The notes beneath the pieces are model-generated. The model searched no databases, was not told the DNA's origin, and saw only the letters and a list, made by a program, of their open reading frames with translations. Below, in pieces: positions 7,168 through 16,745 of a stretch of DNA of 18,840 nt; position 1 is the first letter of the stretch, and the number at the start of each line of letters is the position of its first letter. The DNA is from an uncultured Bacteroidales bacterium (GTDB lineage: Bacteria; Bacteroidota; Bacteroidia; Bacteroidales; UBA3824): positions 1 to 18,840 of the forward strand of contig CALFIU010000121.1 in the NCBI GenBank assembly GCA_937877455.1, read 5' to 3'. The translations under genes were made by a program, and so were the position numbers.

Positions 7168-8509
7168 AAAGCAATTCGCAAATATCTTTTGCGAAATCGG
7201 CTAATGAAGGGTCGCGAGCACCCATAAGAAGTATTATATCTCTTGATTGAGCAATTTTTACAATTTGTTTTGCAAAATCATCGCGCTCTGGAATATAAAA
7301 AGCTTTTTTACCATTTAAGGCTATTGCATGAGCAAATTCTTGAGCAGAAATAGTCTTGTCTGCTGTACCACCTGCATAATATATTTTTGAAAAAAATATC
7401 TGATCGTCGTCTCTTAATATATTAGTAAGTGTTGCAATAAGTTCGTTTTTAATGAGTTTGCTTGGAGCAAAACCATGCGGTTGAAACCATGCCAACACTC
7501 TTTTTGATAATTTTTGCGCAGAAGTTATGCTCGCTGTAATTTTGGCAGGATTATGTGCATAATCATCAATAATTGTTATTCCATTTTTTTGTTTTAGAAT
7601 TGTAAAACGGCGGTAAATACCTTGGTATTGTTTTAGGGCAAAAGCAATGTTTTTATCGGTAATTCCAAGCACTCTTGCAACGGTAATAGCTGCCATTGCA
7701 TTTTCTACATTATAAAGTCCTGCAATTGGGATTTCAAATTTTGTTCCTTTATTGTAAAAAGATATTCCACTTATACTTTCTGTTAAATCAACTGCTTGAT
7801 TATTGCTAACTAATTTGCAAGAAAAGTCATTACCAATCGACAATGCTGCCGACCTATTATTGTCAAGATTGGTAATCAATGCTTTTTGTGTGTTGTCTTT
7901 GAAAGTTTGAAACAAAGGAATAAGTTCTGAAATTTCTTTGTGATCCTTATCGATATTAAGAATAATTCCTACCTGTGGTTTATATTTAGTTATAGTTCCA
8001 TCAGATTCATCGGCTTCTATTACAAGATAACTACTTTTTCCAACAGAAGCGTTGCCAATAAGCCCTTGCTTTTGCAATTCAGAAAGTCCTGCTCCAGAAA
8101 TCAACGACGGCGACATTCCATTTTTTTCTAAAATGCAATAAATCATTGCTGTAGTTGTAGATTTTCCACTTGTACCACTTACCGCAATTGTATAGTTTTG
8201 ATTACAAATTTCGGCTAATAAGTCTGAACGATGAATTATTTTCAAACCCATTTTTTTTGCCCCTGCATATTCGTAAACAGTATCTTCTATAGCGGTAGAG
8301 ATTACAACAAAATCTGTTTGTGGAGATGGTAGAGTTTCTCCTTGTATATGACAAGCAATACCAAGTTTTTCTAATTTTTGTTTAGTATCTTGACCTTCTG
8401 GCTTTGAAAATATTCTATCAGACCCACAAACATCATGACCCTTACCTTTCAAATATTGGGCTATTGCACTCATTCCACTACCCGCAATACCTATAAAAAA
8501 ATATAGCAT
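7166..8509 (-). CDS. MurC-like Mur ligase (UDP-N-acetylmuramate--L-alanine ligase family)
   Basis: The 447-residue protein has the three-domain Mur ligase layout. The N-terminal nucleotide-binding part begins IGIAGSGMSAIAQYL (residues 6-20) with GSD at 29-31, as in MurC/Mpl. The ATP loop is GTSGKSTTT (112-120), where classical MurC has GTHGKTTTT. The acid motif EADESDG is at 165-171, NIDKDH at 185-190, YRRF at 299-302 and DYAHNP at 316-321. This should add an amino acid or peptide to UDP-MurNAc in the cytoplasm. Whether it is the main MurC, a recycling ligase like Mpl, or a Bacteroidota-specific paralogue cannot be decided from sequence; I favour a second, recycling-type ligase because it sits with an AmpG-like permease rather than in a mur/fts cluster. 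It is the last gene of the operon. Confidence 0.85.
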   Translation of the reverse strand: MLYFFIGIAGSGMSAIAQYLKGKGHDVCGSDRIFSKPEGQDTKQKLEKLGIACHIQGETLPSPQTDFVVISTAIEDTVYEYAGAKKMGLKIIHRSDLLAEICNQNYTIAVSGTSGKSTTTAMIYCILEKNGMSPSLISGAGLSELQKQGLIGNASVGKSSYLVIEADESDGTITKYKPQVGIILNIDKDHKEISELIPLFQTFKDNTQKALITNLDNNRSAALSIGNDFSCKLVSNNQAVDLTESISGISFYNKGTKFEIPIAGLYNVENAMAAITVARVLGITDKNIAFALKQYQGIYRRFTILKQKNGITIIDDYAHNPAKITASITSAQKLSKRVLAWFQPHGFAPSKLIKNELIATLTNILRDDDQIFFSKIYYAGGTADKTISAQEFAHAIALNGKKAFYIPERDDFAKQIVKIAQSRDIILLMGARDPSLADFAKDICELL

Positions 8510-8524
8510 ATTTTTTATATTATT

Positions 8525-11500
8525 TTAGTTATCTATTTTATGTTCGTTTTTTTGTTTTAGACGATTTTCGTTTATTTCGTTTTCGTATATTTTTTGCTTA
8601 ATTTGCTTATCCTTGTTCTTTTGACGTTGTTTTTTGCTCATAATATCACGTACCTTATCAGCAAACCGACGTTCGTTTTTTTGTTCTTTAGACTCAAAAC
8701 CAGCAGTAGCCTTTGCCCCTGATAACATAGACTTTACCCAATAAGAAGAAAATCCCTTGTAAGTTTCTGGCTCTGCATAAATATATCCAACTTTTACACG
8801 AGAAAATTTATGTTTTGGATTATCTGTGCGTATCAACGAATTGGCCAATAAAGAAAGTAAACCTCTTTTTTTTGCTTGTACACTATCACGCTTATTTACA
8901 GCAAGTTTTAAATCATGATATTTAAAAATAGATTCTCCTTTAGAGTAATTATTGTCAGATGTAAATTTTATATCTGCCTCTGTAAGTATGCCATCGTCAA
9001 TTCTTGCAAAAAGAGCATTTTCCAAAAAAGGATTAAGATCAGGAAGAAACAAAGAGTCAAGATGAGCATTACAATAGAACTCATCGTTTGGCGAATTAAT
9101 TGTATATCTAAAAGATGCGCTTACTTCTGCCCTATCCATAATTTTTCCATGTCCATCAAATTTTAATACACTATCTCTTTTAAAGTCAACACTATCGTTT
9201 GTAAGATTAATTATCCTACCATAAATATCAGTAATAGTCATAAGACCTGGTGTAGATGCTTCTGGATTTAATTGTTCTATAGCAATGTAACCATGAGAAA
9301 TAAGTGTAGTATCAATTTTTGTTTTAAAAGGAATTTTACGAATATATTGATGAAGATTTGGTTTTATGGCAGAAGTATCGTATGTTTTTGTCCTATTAAT
9401 ATACGACAAAAAAGAAATATTATCAAGTTTAAGTTTACTAATTTCTAATTTATTATTTTCTGCTAAAGATGCTACATTAAATTTTTCGGCTTCAACAGTC
9501 TTACAAAAAATATACGGTGCACTTTTACGATTTTTAAAATGTTTATAAAATTCATATCTGTTTGTTGTTGGTCTAAAATCAACATTTGAAATCTTAAGTG
9601 TTTGATTAATTGGCAAAAATTCAATTCTTCCTGCACTCATACGATACAGACTATCCTGGATAAATGTTGAATAATTGTTTATACCAATAGACATTTTTTC
9701 GGCAGGAATAAATGTAGGATGAGCCATCTCTGTATTTAAATACTGTGCAAAAAAATCAAGGTTTTCGAGTTTTATTGGCGTTTTTTCTTTACGATTTACT
9801 GTTAATTTTATTCCACTTGATTTAATTGTATCAATTATTGCAGTAAAAGTATTTTGCAAACTATCTTTTGAATTAGAATTAGAGGATTTTGCATTTTTCT
9901 TTGTTGGTGTTAATTCTATTTCTGGATTATTAATTTCCATACTTCTTGCAACTATTTTTTTAGAAAATGCCATTTTTTCTACATCAACATCTCTGACGTT
10001 AACCCTTGGAAAATAAACATAATTTTTAGTATTTTCGCTTAAACTATTTTCTTGATTTTTATTTTCAAAAAACAAATGCCTTATTTCAACATCATTATCA
10101 GAGATACGTATGTAATTGGTTTTTAAAGTATTATTTCCCTTGGGAGTTTGAAAATATAGTTGGTTAATTTTTACATTAGGATTGGTAATTGAAAATAAAC
10201 TACCATTTTTTTCAATATTATTACTATCAATTGAAAAACATGCACATTTAAAGTCAAAATCGCTATTAAAAAAACGGTTTTCGCCTTTCATAATCGCAAA
10301 TTTAGAATCACTTGCACTTATATTTTTGATAGTTAAACTTTTAAAATTATTCTCAAACTGCTTTTTATTTTTCATATTTACAAGCGAATCTGTATTCTGT
10401 TTAATTAACAACATAACAAAACTATTAACGTTGCAACTATCAATTAATAAGTTTCCAGTTTTTGCAAAATGAATAAAATCAATACCTTTAATACAACCTT
10501 CGGGTAAATAAAAATTAACTATATTATTTGAATGAAGTTTACTTTCTGAGGATTTTCCCACCCAAAGTTGGTTTGCATATAAAAATTGCTGTTGTGTTGA
10601 CAAATTAATATTTGAAGCTTTTATTTTGTGTACTCGATCGGGTAATAAAAATTGAAATTTATCAAGATTTATATAATAGTCGTTAGCAAACAAAAATTTG
10701 TTTTCATCGGGAAGGCTATCTCTGTTAAAGTCAAATTTTGAAATACTTATAAAAAAAGTATTTTTTGTTGATACTTTTTTATTATCTAATGTATCTTTAA
10801 TGTTAAAATTAACAATTCCACTATCAGCAACAATAGAATCAATTTTTATAATACTAATGTCTTTTGAAATTATTTTTGATATACTTTTATCAGTAAAACT
10901 CAATAAATTAAAAATAGAATCGCGATAAACATCTAAATGTGTTTTTTCATACGATTCTATCATACTGTCTGATAATTCTGAATGATTATAAATATTTTTA
11001 AGTTGCGGATAAAAATTTATATTAAATTCTGGATTTTTTATATTTATTAATGACGTTTCTAAATTTTTACTAACTAAAAACTTATTAATATCAATTTTTG
11101 ACACATCTGCTTTTTCTATTTTTACATCCATTATCCTACTTTTGCCAAGTCGTTTAAGTGATGATATTTGAAAAGAATCTTCCGAAGCCGCATAACTAAG
11201 ATTATTAATTTTTATACAACTATCATTTGTATTAATCAAAATTTTTTCGCACTTGAAAATGTGAATTTCTTTTGAAGGTTTTATAATAAAATTATCTAAC
11301 TCCAAATTTACATTTTTTGCAATAAATGGAATTTTCTCGCTTAAAGTATTATTATTAAGAACAAAATTGCTTAATTTTAAATTAATTTTACCTTCTAAAG
11401 CAAGACTATCTTGCGTTATACTTGCTTTAGAAGCAATATTAAGTACTCCATTCTTAATAAAAATTCTATTGATTGACAAATTATTAAAATATTCATCAAA

Positions 11501-13102
11501 AATAGTTGCCAAAAATTTTTGTTTACTACTATAGCTTTGAACCGTATCGATAAAACTTTTAATTTTAATATCGGGAAGAGTTGTTACAAGGCTGCCAATT
11601 TTGCAAATCTTATAATTATAAGCTTTTTTAATGTCTATTTTAACAAGATTAATATAAGGAACGGATAAATTTATTTGTTTTATAGTTGAATCATTTGTTT
11701 CAACCATAGGTTTTATTTTAATTCCTTTAGCTTCAACATTTTGCGAATTACTTGATAACCTTAGACTACGCGTTGTAAGCAAGTGTCGTTTGTCGGGCAG
11801 ACGCATTTTAAGATTTTTTAAATCAATGTCAATGTCATCAGAATAGAATATTTTATTTTTATCAACAGACGAAAGTGAATCAATATAAAAATTCCGTAAA
11901 GCTATATCAATTTTTTCAATCTCGTAGGCAGGTTTTGAAAACTTTGCAGGGTTGGAAATATTTAGTTGCGCATTTTTAACACTCAAAGAATCAATACTTA
12001 TGTTTTCAAGCGTACCTTTAATTAGTTGATACCAATTGCCACGCGAATGTGAAACTGTTTCTTTTTTTTTCGTTTTACCTTTGCTAAATTTTATTTGCGG
12101 ATTGAGTATCGAAACATTTTTTATACCCACCGACTTTTGAAAATAGGCTGTATTTAAATCAATACCACTAATACTAATTTCATCTAATTTTATGTTAAAA
12201 ATATCATTTTTTCCATATTGAATATTGAGATTTGAGTTAGTTGGAATAAGTTTAACGTCCTTTGCATAAATAATTGAATCAAAACTATTTAAAGTTAATT
12301 CTCCTGCTGTTATTGTGTGAATACTATCACCCAAAGCTATATTGTAACCATGCGATTGTAACAAAATTTTTTCTGAATAAAACAGCTTGTTATTTGCTTC
12401 ATAAGACGTTTGATTGAGATGAAGTTTTTCCAAAATAAGGTTGATTTTTCCAACCACAGCTTTCTGCTTTTCATCAGTAATTTTTAGATAAAAATCAAAA
12501 TAACCATCCGAAATACTCAATTTATTAATAAAAAGTTCATCAAAAAAAATTTTTAACATTGGATACAAATCACGGTGTACAGCATCATATTTTCCATTAT
12601 TATTATCCTTAGGTTTCTTTACAAGTCTAACAGAAGTTTTTTCAAGATTAAGTTCGTTTATTTTTAAAGATTTTGAGCTAAACAATGACGACAAACTAAT
12701 GTTTTTTATTGTAAGTTTATCTACATCAATATTATAAATTGCTTTATTATAATCAAATTTTTCCAAAAAATTGAGATAAACAGCTGTATCAGGGCGAAGT
12801 GAAAAATTGTGCAATGTTAACGAACGCGCTAAAAAATTAACATTAAGAGAATCAAAATCAATAGCATATAAATTTTCAGTTTTTTTGTTTATTCGTTGAC
12901 AAATATTATCCTTTAAAAGTGGGAGAGCAAAATAAAACAAAACATACTGGATAGTAGCAATAAATACAAAACAAGATATAAGAAAAAAAATAAGTTTTTT
13001 TACTTTTTTGGGGCATTTTCTGCTGTCTTTTTGTAAAGAAACATTCTTTTTTTCCTGTAAATCTGTTGTTTTATTTTTGTTTTTTTTCGTCAAAATCGTC
13101 AA
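8525..13102 (-). CDS. Giant AsmA/DUF748-like envelope protein
   Basis: The 1525-residue protein has one membrane helix near the N-terminus (about 37-62) after a Lys-rich start, so the bulk lies in the periplasm. The rest is a long series of short beta-strand units (patterns such as LTIKNISL, LSVKNAQLNI, IFIKNGVLNI), the character of AsmA/TamB-type proteins that form long grooves between the membranes. The C-terminal block around 1310-1430 (GHGKIMDRAEVSASF, then LPDLNPFLENALFARIDDGILTEADIKF) is typical for AsmA/DUF748 domains. A final segment of about 55 residues is highly charged. The start is unusual: the frame opens after a TAA with TTG (13102), has a second TTG three codons later, and has no ATG in the N-terminal part; it overlaps the upstream permease gene by 32 bases. 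A role in lipid movement or outer-membrane upkeep is inferred from the family. Confidence 0.75.
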   Translation of the reverse strand: MTILTKKNKNKTTDLQEKKNVSLQKDSRKCPKKVKKLIFFLISCFVFIATIQYVLFYFALPLLKDNICQRINKKTENLYAIDFDSLNVNFLARSLTLHNFSLRPDTAVYLNFLEKFDYNKAIYNIDVDKLTIKNISLSSLFSSKSLKINELNLEKTSVRLVKKPKDNNNGKYDAVHRDLYPMLKIFFDELFINKLSISDGYFDFYLKITDEKQKAVVGKINLILEKLHLNQTSYEANNKLFYSEKILLQSHGYNIALGDSIHTITAGELTLNSFDSIIYAKDVKLIPTNSNLNIQYGKNDIFNIKLDEISISGIDLNTAYFQKSVGIKNVSILNPQIKFSKGKTKKKETVSHSRGNWYQLIKGTLENISIDSLSVKNAQLNISNPAKFSKPAYEIEKIDIALRNFYIDSLSSVDKNKIFYSDDIDIDLKNLKMRLPDKRHLLTTRSLRLSSNSQNVEAKGIKIKPMVETNDSTIKQINLSVPYINLVKIDIKKAYNYKICKIGSLVTTLPDIKIKSFIDTVQSYSSKQKFLATIFDEYFNNLSINRIFIKNGVLNIASKASITQDSLALEGKINLKLSNFVLNNNTLSEKIPFIAKNVNLELDNFIIKPSKEIHIFKCEKILINTNDSCIKINNLSYAASEDSFQISSLKRLGKSRIMDVKIEKADVSKIDINKFLVSKNLETSLINIKNPEFNINFYPQLKNIYNHSELSDSMIESYEKTHLDVYRDSIFNLLSFTDKSISKIISKDISIIKIDSIVADSGIVNFNIKDTLDNKKVSTKNTFFISISKFDFNRDSLPDENKFLFANDYYINLDKFQFLLPDRVHKIKASNINLSTQQQFLYANQLWVGKSSESKLHSNNIVNFYLPEGCIKGIDFIHFAKTGNLLIDSCNVNSFVMLLIKQNTDSLVNMKNKKQFENNFKSLTIKNISASDSKFAIMKGENRFFNSDFDFKCACFSIDSNNIEKNGSLFSITNPNVKINQLYFQTPKGNNTLKTNYIRISDNDVEIRHLFFENKNQENSLSENTKNYVYFPRVNVRDVDVEKMAFSKKIVARSMEINNPEIELTPTKKNAKSSNSNSKDSLQNTFTAIIDTIKSSGIKLTVNRKEKTPIKLENLDFFAQYLNTEMAHPTFIPAEKMSIGINNYSTFIQDSLYRMSAGRIEFLPINQTLKISNVDFRPTTNRYEFYKHFKNRKSAPYIFCKTVEAEKFNVASLAENNKLEISKLKLDNISFLSYINRTKTYDTSAIKPNLHQYIRKIPFKTKIDTTLISHGYIAIEQLNPEASTPGLMTITDIYGRIINLTNDSVDFKRDSVLKFDGHGKIMDRAEVSASFRYTINSPNDEFYCNAHLDSLFLPDLNPFLENALFARIDDGILTEADIKFTSDNNYSKGESIFKYHDLKLAVNKRDSVQAKKRGLLSLLANSLIRTDNPKHKFSRVKVGYIYAEPETYKGFSSYWVKSMLSGAKATAGFESKEQKNERRFADKVRDIMSKKQRQKNKDKQIKQKIYENEINENRLKQKNEHKIDN

Positions 13103-14336
13103 TCCTTAGTTTTAGAGCAAGTAAAATTGCTGGTATGCTACAGACAATTACCCAAATGAAAAACGTTGTATAACCCATAATATTTTGCAAATATCCACTA
13201 ACCATACCAGGAATCATCATCCCTGCGGCCATAAATGCTGTGCATACAGCATAATGCGATGTACTATTTTCACCTTTTGAAACATACATCATATAAACAG
13301 AATATGCTGTAAATCCAAAACCATAGCCAAATTGTTCTACAAAAACCATAGTAGATATAGCAAAGAAACTTTGTGTTTGTACTGCCGCCATATAAACATA
13401 CAAAACATCTGGTAAATTAAGTATCAGCAACATTGGAATCAACGACGACTTTAATCCACGAAGAGATATATACATTCCTCCAAGTATTCCACCCAAAATA
13501 AGTGCAATAAGACCAACCGTGCCAGTTATAAAACCAAGTTCACTTTGCGACAAACCTAAACCACCTTTTTCAATACTATCAAGCAAAAATGGTGCAGAAA
13601 TTTTTGTTAATTGAGCTTCTCCAAGCCTATAAACAAGCAAAAAAAGAATTACAATACCAATTCCTTTTTTATTAAAAAAAGATTTAAATGGCTCTAATAT
13701 TTTTTTAAAATTAACTTTTTCTACTTTATCCTTATTTTCTTCTATTTTAGGCAAAGTAAAAAAATGATAAATAGAAAAAATAACCAACAACACAGCAATA
13801 GTTAGAAAAGTAATTCTCCACCCAAATTTTGCATCGCAATATTTTTCCGTAAGATTTCCCGCCATAATAACAAGTCCACCTTGACAGAAAATCATTGAAA
13901 TTCTATAAAATGTTGTTCTAATACCCACCCAAAACGCTTGTTGATTAGTGTTTAGTGCTTTAAGGTAAAAACCATCGGCTGCTATGTCGTGCGTTGCAGA
14001 TGTAAATGCAGCAAGCCAAAAAAATATTACAGTATATTTTACATAATTTTCCGCAGGAATAAAATATGCTGTTGCAGCAAACAATATACCTGCAAAAAAT
14101 TGACAAAAAATTATCCAAAATTTTGCTGTTTTAAATAATTCTGCAATGGGACTCCACAACGGTTTTATAACCCATGGTAAATAAAACCAACTTGTATAAA
14201 AAGCAATATCATCGTTAGACATACCCATCACTTTGTAAAAAATAACACTAAGGATATTTACCACCACATACGGCACTCCCTCTGCAAAATAAAGCGTAGG
14301 AATCCAAAGCACTGGTATTTTAGAATTACCTTTCAT
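13071..14336 (-). CDS. AmpG-like MFS muropeptide permease
   Basis: The 421-residue protein looks like a 12-helix major facilitator with a charged central loop at about 195-225. Motifs fitting the AmpG family are LPWVIKPLWSPIAE (53-66) and THDIAADGFYL (115-125), which correspond to the FKFLWAP and QDIxxDA regions of AmpG. AmpG carries GlcNAc-anhydroMurNAc peptides from periplasm to cytoplasm for recycling. The ATG directly follows the TAG of the SpoIID-like gene with no gap, so the two are probably translationally coupled, and its 3' end overlaps the AsmA-like gene. Substrate assignment is an inference from family and neighbours; other PAT-family carriers are possible. Confidence 0.75.
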   Translation of the reverse strand: MKGNSKIPVLWIPTLYFAEGVPYVVVNILSVIFYKVMGMSNDDIAFYTSWFYLPWVIKPLWSPIAELFKTAKFWIIFCQFFAGILFAATAYFIPAENYVKYTVIFFWLAAFTSATHDIAADGFYLKALNTNQQAFWVGIRTTFYRISMIFCQGGLVIMAGNLTEKYCDAKFGWRITFLTIAVLLVIFSIYHFFTLPKIEENKDKVEKVNFKKILEPFKSFFNKKGIGIVILFLLVYRLGEAQLTKISAPFLLDSIEKGGLGLSQSELGFITGTVGLIALILGGILGGMYISLRGLKSSLIPMLLILNLPDVLYVYMAAVQTQSFFAISTMVFVEQFGYGFGFTAYSVYMMYVSKGENSTSHYAVCTAFMAAGMMIPGMVSGYLQNIMGYTTFFIWVIVCSIPAILLALKLRIDDFDEKKQK

Positions 14337-15632
14337 CTAATATTTTTTTATAAGTTCTGCTTTTGGAAAATAATGTTTTAGAATGGAAATATAATCAAAT
14401 CCTTTTTCCGCCATTACAGCTGCACCAATTTGACAAAGCCCTACGCCATGCCCCCACCCTGCACCATTAAGCGTAAATGTATCAGAATTTTTACTAATTG
14501 TAAAAGCAGAACTATAAAGATGTGTTTGACTTAACAATCGCCTTATTTCCAATTCTTTACCAAATATTTTAGTTTTTTTTGTTCCAACCACTTTCAATTT
14601 TGTTATTCTACCCGATTTGCCACGTTCTAATGCAATTAAATTGGTAACCTCACCAAAATCTTCACCCGACTTTTGTGCAATTAAGGCTGAAATTTGATTT
14701 ACACTATATTTTACTTTCCAACGATAAAAATTATCATATTCTGCATCATAATTGTTTAGTATTTTTTTTAACAAATCCTTATTATCGGTGTTGCAAAATG
14801 TTTCAGGCTTAGTATTAATAAATGTTTCAATGTCAAGATGTTGAATATCTTTATCTGCGTCAACAATAGATTCAAGATAATCGTAATGCAATGGTTGCCA
14901 ACAGTTTTCAAATTCTTCGGTTATTCCTCCACAACATTTTGAAAAACGCGCATCACAAACTTCACCATTATAAAAAAGAAAAATACCACGAGTTTGGTCG
15001 GCAGCTAAACTTACATTTGGGTTTAATGCTCGCGTAACACCTTGATAACGTTGACAATGGTCATCGGCACAGACATCAAAACCTTGGTGTTCTTGTTTGT
15101 CGTGCCAAACAACTTTCATTTCTGGATTATCGATTTGCCAACAAGTAGGACGTTTAATTGTCAACTGAGCCATAAGCCAACTGCGCGAAATTATAGCATG
15201 AGCCTTTAACAATTCGGGATGATTTTCGCCACTCATCTCCGACGAAATTACATTTTTTATATAACGTTCAAGTTCAATATGATTTATAACTTGTATTTTA
15301 TTATTTGAAATACAAAATTCAAAATTACCATTAAACTTCTGATTTTCAGTTCTATTCCAATGAAAATTAATACCAATCTCCACATCACAAATTTCCAAAA
15401 ATTGATTAGCAGTTTGATATACAAACCAATTTTCAGAAATTTTTTCTTCCTTACCATCTGGCGTATAAAGTGATAAAAAATTATCAATTACAGACATTTG
15501 GTATTTTCCTGCCATATAATATTTTTCTTTGTCCAAGATACCTGCTCTACGATTTTCTGGCAGAAAAAAAGAAACTTTCAATGCACAAACAATACCTACT
15601 TTTATAGTAGGTTCAAAACTAAATGTTTTCAT
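14337..15632 (-). CDS. SpoIID/LytB domain protein
   Basis: The 431-residue protein contains the SpoIID core: HIELERYIKNVISSEM (118-133) with Glu132 at the place of the catalytic Glu of SpoIID, the LKAHAIISRSWLM helix (142-154), the DARFSKCCGGITEEF block (227-241), and the C-terminal GWGHGVGLCQIGA (392-404) followed by ILKHYFPKAEL. SpoIID of Bacillus is a lytic transglycosylase acting on denuded glycan; LytB relatives enhance amidases. No signal peptide is visible at the N-terminus (MKTFSFEPTIKVGIV), which is odd for a wall-acting enzyme and could mean a cytoplasmic role on imported muropeptides. It is rich in Cys. Its start overlaps the thiL 3' end by 14 bases and its stop abuts the permease start. 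Confidence 0.85.
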   Translation of the reverse strand: MKTFSFEPTIKVGIVCALKVSFFLPENRRAGILDKEKYYMAGKYQMSVIDNFLSLYTPDGKEEKISENWFVYQTANQFLEICDVEIGINFHWNRTENQKFNGNFEFCISNNKIQVINHIELERYIKNVISSEMSGENHPELLKAHAIISRSWLMAQLTIKRPTCWQIDNPEMKVVWHDKQEHQGFDVCADDHCQRYQGVTRALNPNVSLAADQTRGIFLFYNGEVCDARFSKCCGGITEEFENCWQPLHYDYLESIVDADKDIQHLDIETFINTKPETFCNTDNKDLLKKILNNYDAEYDNFYRWKVKYSVNQISALIAQKSGEDFGEVTNLIALERGKSGRITKLKVVGTKKTKIFGKELEIRRLLSQTHLYSSAFTISKNSDTFTLNGAGWGHGVGLCQIGAAVMAEKGFDYISILKHYFPKAELIKKY

Positions 15633-16668
15633 ACATTGCTAAATTGCTATTTTGATCTAACGGAAGTATTGACCCATCACGAGTTACGATATTTGTACCT
15701 TTATCGGCGGCATTGATACTTCCTATTATAGAAAATAGTTTATTATCTTTTATTTTTTCATAATTTTTTAGTGCAATAGTAAACAGCATCTCATAATCTT
15801 CACCGCCATTGAGAGCTGCAACAACAGGAGGTATATTAAACTCGCGACACATTTTTTCTGTTTCTTCAGCTATGGGTAGCCGCTCTTCAAAAATTTCGCA
15901 ACCCAACGATGATTCTTTACAAATAGAAATTATCTCACTGGCAAGACCAGCAGAAATATCAGTCATTGATGTTGGTTTTATGTCTTTTTTCTTGAAAAAA
16001 GTTAATAAATTTTTATGAGTTTCTGGCTTGAGTTGTCGTCTTAATATATAATCGTAGCCATCAAGTTGTGGTTGTTTGTTTGGATTTCCTTCAAAAACAG
16101 CTTTTTCTCTTTCCAAAAGTTGCAATCCAATATATGCAGCTCCCAAATCACCAGTAACGCACAACAAATCGGTTGGTTTGGCTCCATGACGATAAACAAT
16201 ATCTTCTGCATTGGCTTTTCCAATACTTGTAACACTTATGCAAATACCTGTTAACGAAGATGTTAAATCACCACCTATTAAATCAACACCATAAAATTCG
16301 CATGCAGAAGCAACACCATCATATATCTCTTCAATTTGAGCTACCCCAAAACGTTTTGATATAGCCAAACCAACAGTTATCTGCACTGGAATTGCATTCA
16401 TTGCATAAATATCGCTAATACCTGCCACAACTACCTTATAACCAAGATGTTTGAGTGGCGTATATGTCAAATCAAAATGAATACCTTCTGCAAACATGTC
16501 TGTTGAAATTACAGTTTTTTCATCGCCTGCAAAATTACACACAGCAGCATCATCACCTATTCCAAAAAATGTTTCTGGATTTTTGATTATAGTTTTGTTT
16601 TTTATAATATCTATTATTTCATGCTTACCAGTTGTTACTACCTGTTCAGCAGTATTTTTTCCGTCCAT
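15619..16668 (-). CDS. thiL: Thiamine-monophosphate kinase
   Basis: The enzyme phosphorylates thiamine monophosphate to thiamine diphosphate with ATP in the cytoplasm. From the chosen ATG at 16668 it has 349 residues. Family motifs are GIGDDAA (36-42), STDMFAEGIHF (55-65), SDIYAMNAIP (85-94), GGDLTSS (132-138), VTGDLGAA (171-178), TDISAGLASE (236-245) and GGEDYEML (288-295), with Asp residues that bind metal and nucleotide. The frame is open further upstream to 16770, but that extension is a hydrophobic run that overlaps the divergent gene's start and the promoter, so it was rejected. It heads the five-gene minus-strand cluster and overlaps the next gene by 14 bases. Its product is a cofactor for the NifJ enzyme in the same window. 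Confidence 0.93.
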   Translation of the reverse strand: MDGKNTAEQVVTTGKHEIIDIIKNKTIIKNPETFFGIGDDAAVCNFAGDEKTVISTDMFAEGIHFDLTYTPLKHLGYKVVVAGISDIYAMNAIPVQITVGLAISKRFGVAQIEEIYDGVASACEFYGVDLIGGDLTSSLTGICISVTSIGKANAEDIVYRHGAKPTDLLCVTGDLGAAYIGLQLLEREKAVFEGNPNKQPQLDGYDYILRRQLKPETHKNLLTFFKKKDIKPTSMTDISAGLASEIISICKESSLGCEIFEERLPIAEETEKMCREFNIPPVVAALNGGEDYEMLFTIALKNYEKIKDNKLFSIIGSINAADKGTNIVTRDGSILPLDQNSNLAMYENI

Positions 16669-16704
16669 ATAAAAAAAAATTGTTATAAATAAAAAAAATA
16701 ATTC

Positions 16705-16712
16705 TATTTTTG
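16705..16712 (+). promoter_or_regulatory. Candidate -7 element for the SPOR-domain gene
   Basis: TATTTTTG matches TAnnTTTG exactly and lies 48 bases before the ATG at 16761. The nearest -33-like word is TTG at 16680-16682, spacing 22, so the upstream box is weak. Confidence 0.4.
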
Positions 16713-16745
16713 TAACAAATAAAAATACGCCTAAAAGCGTGATTG

